A DNA stretch of 64,000 nt from an uncultured Aquimarina sp. (lineage in GTDB: Bacteria; Bacteroidota; Bacteroidia; Flavobacteriales; Flavobacteriaceae), in NCBI GenBank assembly GCA_937958985.1, contig CALGLV010000022.1, positions 1 to 64,000 of the forward strand, read 5' to 3'. Shown here one piece after another: positions 1 through 8,166 of this stretch (its first letter is position 1; every line of letters starts with the position of its first letter). The notes under the pieces are model-generated. The model saw only the letters and a program-made list of their open reading frames with translations. It was not told the origin of the DNA and searched no databases. The translations under genes and the position numbers were made by a program.

Positions 1-34
1 TAATTCTTCGTAATTTCATAAATAACGTAATAGG

Positions 35-76
35 AAAACCCCGTTTTCAGCTCTGAACAGCTGTTTTCGGGGTTTT
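35..76. terminator. Hairpin terminator at left edge
   Basis: The arms AAAACCCCG (35-43) and CGGGGTTTT (68-76) pair perfectly, with an inner CAGCT/AGCTG pairing. T-rich sequence follows on the plus strand and a shorter T run on the minus strand. It lies just downstream of the minus-strand acyltransferase, so it probably ends that transcript and perhaps also one entering from the left of the window. Confidence 0.75.
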
Positions 77-109
77 TATTTACTATAATTTACGAAAAAA
101 ACCTCGTAT

Positions 110-1255
110 TTACAAGGGTTTTGGATATTCTGAAGGTGCCTTAATAAAATTATTAAACTTTAAAAAAGTAAAGCTTTTGGTAGCAACAATTTTTTTCTTC
201 ATGCTTAATGCTGGCTTTTCAATAAAATGCCAAGAAAACATTGAAAGTATTCCGGTAAAAACAATTGATATAACTATAAAAAGAGAAAAAGATATTTTAG
301 GAAAACTGTAAATTACAAGTTGTTGGATAGGAAAGGCATATATATAAATGCCGTACGAATAATCCCCTATTTTATTAAAATTTCTTATTTTACCTTTTGG
401 TACATACACACAATAAAAAAGAATATATGGTATGAGAAAAACATATAAATAATTAAAAAATATTTTATTGGTAACAGCAAAAAATAATAAAGTAAATATC
501 GCTAAAGCCAAATATTCTAACTTTAGTTGTATTTTATTTTTAAAGTTATAGAAATTAACACCTATTAAAAACATTATTAATAATGTAATTGTATTTATTG
601 TTAAATTGTTTAATTCAAAATATTCTTTGGAAAAGAACACCCCCAATACAACTACAAATACCAAAAAATAAAAATATTTAAACAGTGTCTCTCGCTCTTG
701 TTTTATTACTAATTTAGAAAATAAACTAAGTATACTGGCACTTACTAATAAATAGAAATACATTTTAACTTCATGGGGTAAAGTCCACAAGGATCCATTA
801 ACTGCATTTGGATATGGTATATTTGAAAACACCCCTATTAGTCCATACCTAATATTACCCACTACCAATAATGAGTTATATAACAAAAAATCCCAAATAC
901 TATTATCCTTAATATATAACTCTGCTTTGACTGTTGTAGTGGAAAAACCTAAAATGAATACACAAAATAGTACTGAGACAATTAAAGCAGGATAAATTCT
1001 TAACAATCTTGACACAATAAAATTCCCAATACTTTTACTATTCACAAAACTTCCCATAATTAGAAATCCACTTGAGATAAAAAAAACATGAACAGCTAAA
1101 CCACCCCAAGATTTTCCGAAAAATTGTTCTACAGGCCCAATAAATTTATATCCATACAACGGGTAGCTATGTGAATACAAAACTAAAATAGCTGCTATAA
1201 ATCTAATAATATTAAAATTATTATCTCTGTTATTAGTGTATTTAGATATTACCAA
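110..1255 (-). CDS. Acyltransferase family 3 membrane protein (OafA/YrhL-like)
   Basis: This is probably an integral-membrane O-acyltransferase that adds an acyl group, often acetyl, to a surface polysaccharide or lipid-linked sugar. The family pattern is clear: an N-terminal NIIRFIAAILVLYSHS segment with Arg18 and His29, VFFISSGFL at about residues 57-65, and WTLPHEVKMYF near 157. About ten hydrophobic segments follow, and the length of 381 residues is normal for the family. The first codon is TTG at 1255; no ATG occurs in frame before residue 67, which would remove the catalytic first helix. It is the last gene of a minus-strand arm with two GT2 genes upstream, which supports a role in surface-glycan decoration. 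The acceptor sugar cannot be read from the sequence. Confidence 0.85.
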   Translation of the reverse strand: MVISKYTNNRDNNFNIIRFIAAILVLYSHSYPLYGYKFIGPVEQFFGKSWGGLAVHVFFISSGFLIMGSFVNSKSIGNFIVSRLLRIYPALIVSVLFCVFILGFSTTTVKAELYIKDNSIWDFLLYNSLLVVGNIRYGLIGVFSNIPYPNAVNGSLWTLPHEVKMYFYLLVSASILSLFSKLVIKQERETLFKYFYFLVFVVVLGVFFSKEYFELNNLTINTITLLIMFLIGVNFYNFKNKIQLKLEYLALAIFTLLFFAVTNKIFFNYLYVFLIPYILFYCVYVPKGKIRNFNKIGDYSYGIYIYAFPIQQLVIYSFPKISFSLFIVISIVFTGILSMFSWHFIEKPALSMKKKIVATKSFTFLKFNNFIKAPSEYPKPL

Positions 1256-1480
1256 TTTTTTTTTAGTATTTGTAGCTATAAATTTTTTATAAAAAATGTA
1301 TTCAAAATTTGAAATGAGTTTCTTCTATTTTAATGACTAAATTTAAAACACAGAATTATAGAGTACGCTATTTGTAATCAAACTAGAATAAAAAAACAAC
1401 AATTTTCTTTACCTAATTGTTATTTCAAAACAAATTTACAATTAGTTTTTTATTGTTTTTAGTAAGTGAGTATGATTTCT

Positions 1481-2419
1481 TTAACTAAAAAACTTTAATT
1501 TTTTCTTTTTCAAAGAAAGTTCAAATCTTACAAATAATTTATAGCTGAGTGTACGCTTTATTTTTTTAAGATTTTGTGCTTTTAAAAAAAATTCTGTGGC
1601 CGACTCCTCTAATTTATTATTCTTATTTAATATTAAATTGTTTTCTTTTATAAATTTAATAAACTCTCCTTTTACTGAGTGTGATGTTACTTTATCATTA
1701 TTTACTCCTCCGTGATATTCAAAAAAAGTTTCAAAATGCTTACCATAAATATGCTTAAGGGTTATATCAAGTTTTTCTTCTTCTAAAACCGACGTATTTC
1801 TTGATTCATGATGCTGTCTGTAATAAAATAATACTTGAGGTAATTTTACGACATTTGAAGAACTGTTTAGAAGTTGTAACCAAAATTCCCAATCTTCATA
1901 ACCATATTTAAGCTCCTCATCATAACCTTTAGTTTTTTCCATATAGTCTTTACGCCTATAAATAGCCGAACAAAAAATACAATTTCCATTCATTAAGAAC
2001 GAGTATGAATATTCAGGTAAAACCCAAACTCCTTTTTTAACACCAAAATATTCAGCATTACAATAAAGTAAATCTGTTTCTGGTTTTTTTTCAAAATATT
2101 CAACTGCTAATTCTAAATATTTCTTATTTATTTTATCATCTCCGTCTAAAGGCAGTATAAAAGTTCCTTTAGATTCTTTAATGGCAATATTTCTTGCGAA
2201 AGCTACTCCACTATTTTTTATTGAAATAACTTTAAATCTGCTATCTCCACCTACCTTAGATTCTAGTATTTTTAAAGACTCGTCTGTGGATTCATCATCA
2301 ACGATAACGCACTCCCAATTATTGTAGGTTTGGTTAATAACCGAATCAATTGTTTCTTCTATAAAATTACCTTGATTGTAGCAAGGAATAACAATTGAAA
2401 CCTTTAAATTTTTATTCAT
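1481..2419 (-). CDS. Glycosyltransferase family 2
   Basis: A GT-A fold inverting glycosyltransferase expected to move a sugar from a nucleotide-sugar donor onto a growing surface glycan at the cytoplasmic face. The nucleotide-binding start VSIVIPCYNQGNFIEETIDS lies at residues 7-26, followed by VDDESTDES, and the metal-binding DGDD sits in LPLDGDDKIN at about residue 93. GYEDWEFWLQL, at about 170, is the usual acceptor-side ED motif. The length of 312 residues fits a soluble GT2 without membrane segments. It starts at an ATG and ends about 225 bp before the acyltransferase start, with GT2 neighbours upstream. Donor and acceptor specificity are unknown. Confidence 0.88.
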   Translation of the reverse strand: MNKNLKVSIVIPCYNQGNFIEETIDSVINQTYNNWECVIVDDESTDESLKILESKVGGDSRFKVISIKNSGVAFARNIAIKESKGTFILPLDGDDKINKKYLELAVEYFEKKPETDLLYCNAEYFGVKKGVWVLPEYSYSFLMNGNCIFCSAIYRRKDYMEKTKGYDEELKYGYEDWEFWLQLLNSSSNVVKLPQVLFYYRQHHESRNTSVLEEEKLDITLKHIYGKHFETFFEYHGGVNNDKVTSHSVKGEFIKFIKENNLILNKNNKLEESATEFFLKAQNLKKIKRTLSYKLFVRFELSLKKKKLKFFS

Positions 2420-2451
2420 TTAACTATAATTAATTATCTGTATACTTTAAC

Positions 2452-3345
2452 TTATCTAATTTTAAAAAACATACTAAATGCATAAAAGTATTTTTTAACG
2501 TTACTTCTTCCAGAAATTTTAAAAAATTCTTCAACATTACTTACAAATACAAAAACTCTTTTGAATCGATTTACAATGGTATTTGAAATGTAGCTGTTTG
2601 ATAATTTATGGATTATGCTTGCTTTTTGATGATTTAAATTTTCAAGATGTTCTGAAAATTTTTTCATTCTATACTTTCTCTGTTTATTTTTAGCTTCCTT
2701 ACTTATTTTTTTATGACCGTCTCCTCCTATTTGATTGGTATCATGAATTCTATACTTAACCAAAACTTCATCAACAAAAATAACTCCATTGCTGCAAGAA
2801 GCCAAAAAAGTTACCCACCAATCGTGCGGAATTAATTTAGGGAATTTAAAATCTTCATTTAATAAATCCTTTTTAAAAATCATAGCGTGTCCTGAGACAC
2901 AATTTTTTATTATAAAATTTAATGGGTTATTAGAAGTAATAAAATTATGCCCTGTAGACATATTCTTCCCCATGGACTCTAATTGATTATTAACTAATTG
3001 TGAGTCGCAATAAGCAACATCATAGCTCCCTATTGCTTTTATTAATAATTCGAGTTTATTAGGTACCCAGTAATCATCCTGATCACAAAAAGCTATATAT
3101 TCCCCTTTTGCTAATCTGACGCCACGTTCAAAATTTTTAACGTATCCCAAATTTTTATTTCCCTCATAAAGAGTTATAAATTCATGTTTTAATGCAAATT
3201 CTTTAACTATCGCTAAAGTAGTATCCGAAGAACAATCATCTACAACAATAATTTCAATATTTTTGTACGTTTGATTCACTAAACTAGTTAACTGTTTACT
3301 TATGTATTTTTCACCATTGTAAGAGCTAAGTACTATTGAAATCAT
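2452..3345 (-). CDS. Glycosyltransferase family 2, rhamnosyltransferase-like
   Basis: A second GT2 enzyme of the minus-strand glycan arm. The GT-A start ISIVLSSYNGEKYISKQLTS is at residues 2-21, then VDDCSSDTT. The metal-binding motif is in FCDQDDYWVPNK at about residue 90, and PHDWW near 174 matches the acceptor region of many rhamnosyltransferase-like GT2 proteins. At 297 residues it is a normal length and has no membrane segment. It begins with ATG and is 32 bp upstream of the next GT2, so the two are probably cotranscribed. The rhamnosyltransferase label rests only on general motif resemblance. Confidence 0.86.
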   Translation of the reverse strand: MISIVLSSYNGEKYISKQLTSLVNQTYKNIEIIVVDDCSSDTTLAIVKEFALKHEFITLYEGNKNLGYVKNFERGVRLAKGEYIAFCDQDDYWVPNKLELLIKAIGSYDVAYCDSQLVNNQLESMGKNMSTGHNFITSNNPLNFIIKNCVSGHAMIFKKDLLNEDFKFPKLIPHDWWVTFLASCSNGVIFVDEVLVKYRIHDTNQIGGDGHKKISKEAKNKQRKYRMKKFSEHLENLNHQKASIIHKLSNSYISNTIVNRFKRVFVFVSNVEEFFKISGRSNVKKYFYAFSMFFKIR

Positions 3346-3516
3346 ATTGTAATTTTATATTTTGCAAATATAAGACTAAAAAAAACCTTTTTCTTTTGTT
3401 TAATAGTTTTCTAATAAGTTTTAGTAGTTAAACTACTAATTTAAAATATATAAAATATGAAATGGAAAAGCTTAGCTAAATATATATATTTACAATGTTT
3501 TTAAATTACTTTACCC

Positions 3517-4437
3517 ATGAATTTCAAACAAACTTTTAATCAATTATTTCCTGCTTTTGACAGTAATCATCAAAAGGAATTAGTTATAAGAAAAACATTA
3601 GCCAAGCCACAAAATAATATTAGTGTTCTTAACACTCATAGATTAGACTTTAATAATGTTGGAGATTTTTACTGCGCACCACATTTATATTTTGACGAGT
3701 TAAAAGATAAATCGTTAGATATTTCTCATTTCAGAAATAAAAACAGAAAAAAAGTAAATAACTGGATCGAAAAAATTTCTGATAACTCATTAATCATAGG
3801 AGGAGGTGGATTATTAAATATAAGACATTTTGAAAAGCAAATGAAGCTTTTTGAAGCCTTGGCACTAAAGGGTAAAAAAACTGTTATTTGGGGAGCAGGT
3901 CATAATGACCCTAATTATAAAACAATTCATAACAGTAAAATCAAATCCTATAATGTTAACATTAATAATTTCGGATTAGTAGGTACTAGAGACTATAAAT
4001 TAGCAAAAAACTGGGTTCCTTGTGTAAGTTGTTTAAATCCTATATTTGACCGAAATTTCAATGAAAATCAAGAGATTGGTATTCTTTTAGGAAAAAAGTC
4101 TGGTAAAAAAAGTAAACTCCTGAAAGATTTAAGCGACTATCCTCTATCTTATAATTCAACTAATTTAGAAGAAATGGTAAATTTTATCGGTAAAACTAAT
4201 ACATTAGTTACAGATAGTTATCATGCCATGTATTGGTCTATTTTATTAGGAAAAAAAGTTTTAGTGGTACCAACAACTTCAAAGTTTTTCGATTTCAAAT
4301 ATCAACCTGTAATTACTTCTTTTGAAAATTTTAAAAAAGATTTAAATAAAGCTCAAAGTTATTCTGGTATACTTGAAGAATGTCGAGAAATTAATATTGA
4401 TTTTTCAAAAAAAGTATTTGACTACTTAAATTTATAA
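3517..4437 (+). CDS. Polysaccharide pyruvyl transferase family protein
   Basis: Members of this family transfer a pyruvate ketal from phosphoenolpyruvate to sugars of exopolysaccharides or cell-wall polymers. The visible family marks are an N-terminal VGDFYCAPHLYF, SLIIGGGGLL at about residues 90-99, KKTVIWGAGHND near 127, GTRDYKLAK, and the C-terminal TDSYHAMYWSILLGKKVLV at about residue 230, which resembles the usual nucleotide-binding GT-B half. The length is 306 residues with no signal peptide or membrane segment. It is the first gene of a plus-strand arm divergent from the two GT2 genes, with about 170 bp between the start codons. A pyruvyl-transferase role is inferred from family; related proteins with other activities exist. 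Confidence 0.75.
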   Translation: MNFKQTFNQLFPAFDSNHQKELVIRKTLAKPQNNISVLNTHRLDFNNVGDFYCAPHLYFDELKDKSLDISHFRNKNRKKVNNWIEKISDNSLIIGGGGLLNIRHFEKQMKLFEALALKGKKTVIWGAGHNDPNYKTIHNSKIKSYNVNINNFGLVGTRDYKLAKNWVPCVSCLNPIFDRNFNENQEIGILLGKKSGKKSKLLKDLSDYPLSYNSTNLEEMVNFIGKTNTLVTDSYHAMYWSILLGKKVLVVPTTSKFFDFKYQPVITSFENFKKDLNKAQSYSGILEECREINIDFSKKVFDYLNL

Positions 4438-4717
4438 TATGGAATGTATGGTATACTTTTTCTATTGATTAAATATAGAACTTTAGTACTCTTAGCTGTT
4501 TTGTTATTCAATGTCTTCAATTAGCTATAAAGTATGATATAGATAGAAAGTTTCAAAAATAAAAAATAATTTAGCTCATAATATTGCTTCTCTTATTAAA
4601 TCCCCTTAATAAAATAATCCTTATTGTTCTCATACATATAACTTACTATTTAAAAAATTACTGAAAATTGGCTAAAAAAAATTACAATAATATCATCAAA
4701 TAAGGTATTTTAATTAC

Positions 4718-6289
4718 ATGAAAACCTCCTTAATTATATCAACATACAATTGGCCAAAAGCTTTAGCTGTAGTGTTAAAAAGCTTATTATCGCAAACTTT
4801 ACTCCCTAAGGAAGTAATAATTGCTGATGATGGATCTACAGATGATACCAAAGAGTTAATAAATACATTTAAAAAAAAATGCCCTATACCTGTAATTCAT
4901 GTATGGCAGGAAGACAAAGGTTTTAGAAAATCCGTAATCTTAAATAAGGCTATAAAAAAAGCTAGTGGCAATTATATTATACAAATTGATGGTGATTGTA
5001 TAATGCATCATAAATTTATTGAAGATCATGTTATTAATACTGAAAAGGGGACTTATTTATTTGGATCAAGAGTTAATATTAAAGAAGAAGCTGTAAAAAA
5101 AGTTTTAGATGATAAAATTATAAATTATAATTTTTTTGATAATTCGATACGAAACAAAACAAGATCTATACACTCCCACTTAATTAGTAAAGCATATTCT
5201 AAAAACGAATCTTTATCCTCAAAATACCGTGGTTGCAATACTTCTTTTTTTAAATCCGATTTTGAAGCTGTTAACGGATATAACGAAGATTTTAAAGGTT
5301 GGGGTCGTGAAGATTCTGAATTAGCTTATCGTTTACATAATTTTGGATTAAGCGGTAAACGTCTTCGCTATTGCGGTATTGTGTACCATATTCACCATAA
5401 TGAATTACCTAAAAATCAATTACAAACTAACAATTCTATTGAAAAGCAAACTATCTTAGAAAATAAAATATGGACTAAAAACGGTTACGACAAGCATTTA
5501 AATTACAAAAAATATAATAAAAAGGATATCTGTATAGTAATACCCATATACAAAGTAGAGCTTACTGCTATCGAAAAAATTTCTTTAGAAAAATGTATTC
5601 AAAACTTTAATGAATACAGTATTTATTTTATACAGCCCAATAGTTTAGATAGTTACCGCATCAGTTTTCAAAATAAAATTAAAACCAAAAAATTTGACGA
5701 TCGCTATTTTAAAGGTATTCTCGGATACAACAAACTGTTACTTTCAAATGCGCTTTATTCCGCTTTTGAAGACTATAAGTTTATGCTTATTTATCAATTG
5801 GATTGTTATGTTTTTAGTGAAAGGTTATTATATTGGGCAAACAAAAATTACGATTACATAGGGGCTCCATGGATTGCTAGTAGAAATACAATGGTCAAAA
5901 AATTACTTTCAAATTTTGATAGTAACAATAAAAAAAGGAGAGCTAAAATCTTTTTTCATGTAGGAAATGGTGGATTTTCATTAAGAAAAATTAAAACTTT
6001 TTCTCATATCACTAAAGAATTTAAAGGTTTTATTGATAAAGATTTAAAAAGAGATCCCAAGGATTACAAATTGATGGAAGATGTTTTTTGGTCTTTTAGA
6101 GCTCCCGAATTATATCCTGAATTTAAAATTCCTAATTATAAAAAAGCTTTAAAATTTTCTATAGACAGAAAACCTCAATTAGCTCTTAAAGAAAATAAAA
6201 ACCGACTTCCTTTTGGCTGTCACGGTATTAACAAACCTAAAGTAATTGATTTTTGGAAGAAAAATATTCCCGAAATGAAAAATATTTAG
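4718..6289 (+). CDS. Two-domain glycosyltransferase: GT2 fused to DUF5672
   Basis: The N-terminal half is a GT2 enzyme of the galactosyltransferase type: SLIISTYNWPKALAVVL at residues 4-20, ADDGSTDDT, IQIDGDCI as the metal site near residue 90, and GWGREDSELAYRLHNFG near 190 as the acceptor/C-terminal motif. From about residue 265 a second domain begins (KDICIVIPIYKVELTAIEK) with YKFMLIYQLDCYVF and YDYIGAPW, the pattern of DUF5672, a domain found beside glycosyltransferases. The whole is 523 residues. Its first domain resembles the next gene, suggesting tandem duplication, and that gene begins only about 20 bp later. Both domains likely act on the same surface glycan, but the reaction of DUF5672 is not established. 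Confidence 0.82.
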   Translation: MKTSLIISTYNWPKALAVVLKSLLSQTLLPKEVIIADDGSTDDTKELINTFKKKCPIPVIHVWQEDKGFRKSVILNKAIKKASGNYIIQIDGDCIMHHKFIEDHVINTEKGTYLFGSRVNIKEEAVKKVLDDKIINYNFFDNSIRNKTRSIHSHLISKAYSKNESLSSKYRGCNTSFFKSDFEAVNGYNEDFKGWGREDSELAYRLHNFGLSGKRLRYCGIVYHIHHNELPKNQLQTNNSIEKQTILENKIWTKNGYDKHLNYKKYNKKDICIVIPIYKVELTAIEKISLEKCIQNFNEYSIYFIQPNSLDSYRISFQNKIKTKKFDDRYFKGILGYNKLLLSNALYSAFEDYKFMLIYQLDCYVFSERLLYWANKNYDYIGAPWIASRNTMVKKLLSNFDSNNKKRRAKIFFHVGNGGFSLRKIKTFSHITKEFKGFIDKDLKRDPKDYKLMEDVFWSFRAPELYPEFKIPNYKKALKFSIDRKPQLALKENKNRLPFGCHGINKPKVIDFWKKNIPEMKNI

Positions 6290-6310
6290 TATTCTAATTA
6301 AATAAATATT

Positions 6311-7123
6311 ATGATTAAATCAGGCGTTAGTGTATTGATTTCAACTTATAATTGGCATACAGCACTAGAACTCTCTTTGATAAGTTTATTAAAACAAACA
6401 GTTCTTCCTAATGAAATTATTATCGCTGATGACGGGTCAACTAAAGAAACTGAAAAGCTCGTTATTGATTTTTCTAAAAAAACGGATATTCCCATAAAAT
6501 TTTGTACACAACTGGATTTGGGTTTTAGATTAAGTTTAGCAAGAAATAATGGATTAAAAGAATGTGAATACAGCTATGTAATTCAAATTGATGGTGATAT
6601 TATATGTCAACAAAATTTTATTGAAGACCATCTTTATTATAGTAAAAGAGGCTACTTTTTAAGTGGAAAAAGGTGTGACTTAAATAGCAATGATACTAAA
6701 ATAACACTTGAAACTAAAAAGCTTAATTTGAGCAATGAATCTTTAAGTAAAACGAAAATTCATTACAAAAAAAGAAATGCATTCTTTTATTTTATGTTCA
6801 GGTTCCCTCTTTTAAATAAATTAATTGATACTGGATTACGTGGTTGTAATATGAGTTTTTGGTTGGAAGATGCCTTGGCTATAAATGGATATAACACTAA
6901 AATTGAAGGTTGGGGGAAAGAGGATAATGAGTTTGCTTTAAGGTTAAACAGGCTTGGAATCAAAAAAAAGACTTTAAAGTATGGAGCTATAGCTTACCAT
7001 CTAGAACACGCCATGAGAAATTTAGACAATTTGAAGAAAAATGAAGGAATTTTAGAAGAAATTTTAAATTCAAAAGAAATAATTATAGATAGTGGTATTA
7101 AAAACTTCAAAAAAGATAATTAA
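6311..7123 (+). CDS. Glycosyltransferase family 2 (galactosyltransferase-like)
   Basis: A single-domain GT2 protein of 270 residues. It shows VSVLISTYNWHTALELSL at residues 6-23, ADDGSTKET, the metal-site motif IQIDGDII near residue 95, LRGCNMSFW, and GWGKEDNEFALRLNRLG near 200. The layout matches the N-terminal domain of the preceding fusion gene motif by motif, so the two are probably paralogs. It lies about 20 bp downstream of that gene, which implies one transcript, and is the last glycan gene before oxyR. It lacks the DUF5672 extension. Substrate is unknown. Confidence 0.85.
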   Translation: MIKSGVSVLISTYNWHTALELSLISLLKQTVLPNEIIIADDGSTKETEKLVIDFSKKTDIPIKFCTQLDLGFRLSLARNNGLKECEYSYVIQIDGDIICQQNFIEDHLYYSKRGYFLSGKRCDLNSNDTKITLETKKLNLSNESLSKTKIHYKKRNAFFYFMFRFPLLNKLIDTGLRGCNMSFWLEDALAINGYNTKIEGWGKEDNEFALRLNRLGIKKKTLKYGAIAYHLEHAMRNLDNLKKNEGILEEILNSKEIIIDSGIKNFKKDN

Positions 7124-7128
7124 ATTCC

Positions 7129-7144
7129 CTTTACTTTTGTAAAG
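7129..7144. promoter_or_regulatory. Inverted repeat over a likely -7 box of oxyR
   Basis: CTTTAC-TTTT-GTAAAG is a perfect 6-bp inverted repeat. It contains TACTTTTG (7132-7139), which fits the Bacteroidota -7 consensus TAnnTTTG, 35 bp before the oxyR ATG. No TTTG -33 element is seen at the right distance. It could be the oxyR promoter with an operator, or a weak end signal for the GT2 transcript. Confidence 0.35.
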
Positions 7145-7173
7145 AAAATGCAGCCTTAAATAACCTAATTTTT

Positions 7174-8109
7174 ATGACCATAACACAACTAAAATATGTG
7201 TTAGCAGTAGCGGAACATCAAAACTTCACTAAAGCTGCTAAAAATGTATTTGTAACACAACCTACGTTGAGTATGCAAATACAAAAATTAGAGGATGAAT
7301 TAGATATTTTAATATTTGATCGCTCTAAAAAACCAATACAACTTACCGACGTAGGTAAAAAGTTGGTCATTCAAGCGCGCAATATCGTTAACGAAAGTGA
7401 TCGTATGCAAGATGTTGTTGATCAACAAAAAGGCTTTATTGGAGGCGAATTTGTATTGGGTATAATCCCAACGGTAATGCCTACGCTATTACCAATGTTT
7501 TTAAATACCTACATTAAAAAATTCCCAAAAGTTAAACTTAAAATAGTTGAGCTACCTACGGAAAGTATTATTCAAGATTTAATAGAAGGACATTTAGACG
7601 CTGCTATTGCTGCAACCCCACTTAATAATGATAGTATAAAGGAGCGAGTACTTTATTATGAGCCTTTTATGGGCTATGTACCTAATCACCATAAATTAGC
7701 GAGCAATACGAAGTTGACCCGGCAAGATTTAGATGTTAATGATATGTTGCTACTAGAAGACGGTCATTGTTTTAGAGATAGTGTTTTAAATATCTGTAAA
7801 ACACAAAAAACGTACGAAGATGAAAAATTCAAATTAGCTAGTGGTAGTTTCGAAACTTTAGTTAAACTTGCTAATGAAGGTTTAGGAATGACACTACTGC
7901 CCTATTTACACACTTTAGATATTGGAAGCACAAATGAAGGTAAAATACTACCATTTGAAGATCCTAGTCCTGCCAGGGAGGTTAGCTTAATTTATAATAA
8001 AAGTGAATTAAAAATTCAAATTATAGATTCTTTAAAAGACACCATAAAAGCCATTATAAAGGGAGCTATTGCTTTTCAGAATGTTGAAATTATAAGTCCT
8101 AAAAACTAA
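7174..8109 (+). CDS. oxyR: OxyR, peroxide-sensing LysR-family regulator
   Basis: A transcription activator of peroxide-defence genes that switches on when hydrogen peroxide forms an intramolecular disulfide. The LysR helix-turn-helix is at residues 2-60 (QLKYVLAVAEHQNFTKAA, TQPTLSMQIQKLE). The diagnostic loop LEDGHCFRDSVLNIC places cysteines at residues 199 and 208, the same numbers as in the E. coli protein. The length of 311 residues is normal. No catalase, Dps or peroxidase gene lies beside it here; neighbours are glycan genes on one side and ccsBA, convergent, on the other. A shared bidirectional terminator follows the stop. Identification is firm because both redox cysteines are present. 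Confidence 0.93.
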   Translation: MTITQLKYVLAVAEHQNFTKAAKNVFVTQPTLSMQIQKLEDELDILIFDRSKKPIQLTDVGKKLVIQARNIVNESDRMQDVVDQQKGFIGGEFVLGIIPTVMPTLLPMFLNTYIKKFPKVKLKIVELPTESIIQDLIEGHLDAAIAATPLNNDSIKERVLYYEPFMGYVPNHHKLASNTKLTRQDLDVNDMLLLEDGHCFRDSVLNICKTQKTYEDEKFKLASGSFETLVKLANEGLGMTLLPYLHTLDIGSTNEGKILPFEDPSPAREVSLIYNKSELKIQIIDSLKDTIKAIIKGAIAFQNVEIISPKN

Positions 8110-8110
8110 A

Positions 8111-8146
8111 AAAAGCCTTTCAAAATTTAAGTTTTGAAAGGCTTTT
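8111..8146. terminator. Bidirectional terminator between oxyR and ccsBA
   Basis: A perfect 15-bp stem, AAAAGCCTTTCAAAA (8111-8125) with its complement at 8132-8146, surrounds a 6-nt loop. A-rich sequence precedes it and T-rich sequence follows it, so it can end both the plus-strand oxyR transcript and the convergent minus-strand ccsBA transcript. Confidence 0.9.
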
Positions 8147-8166
8147 TTTAGTTCCAATATATGCTG

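Noticed and set aside
4438-4717. A hidden gene in the 280-bp gap before the GT2-DUF5672 gene
   Set aside because: All frames are broken by frequent stops and no RNA-gene fold or repeat was seen.
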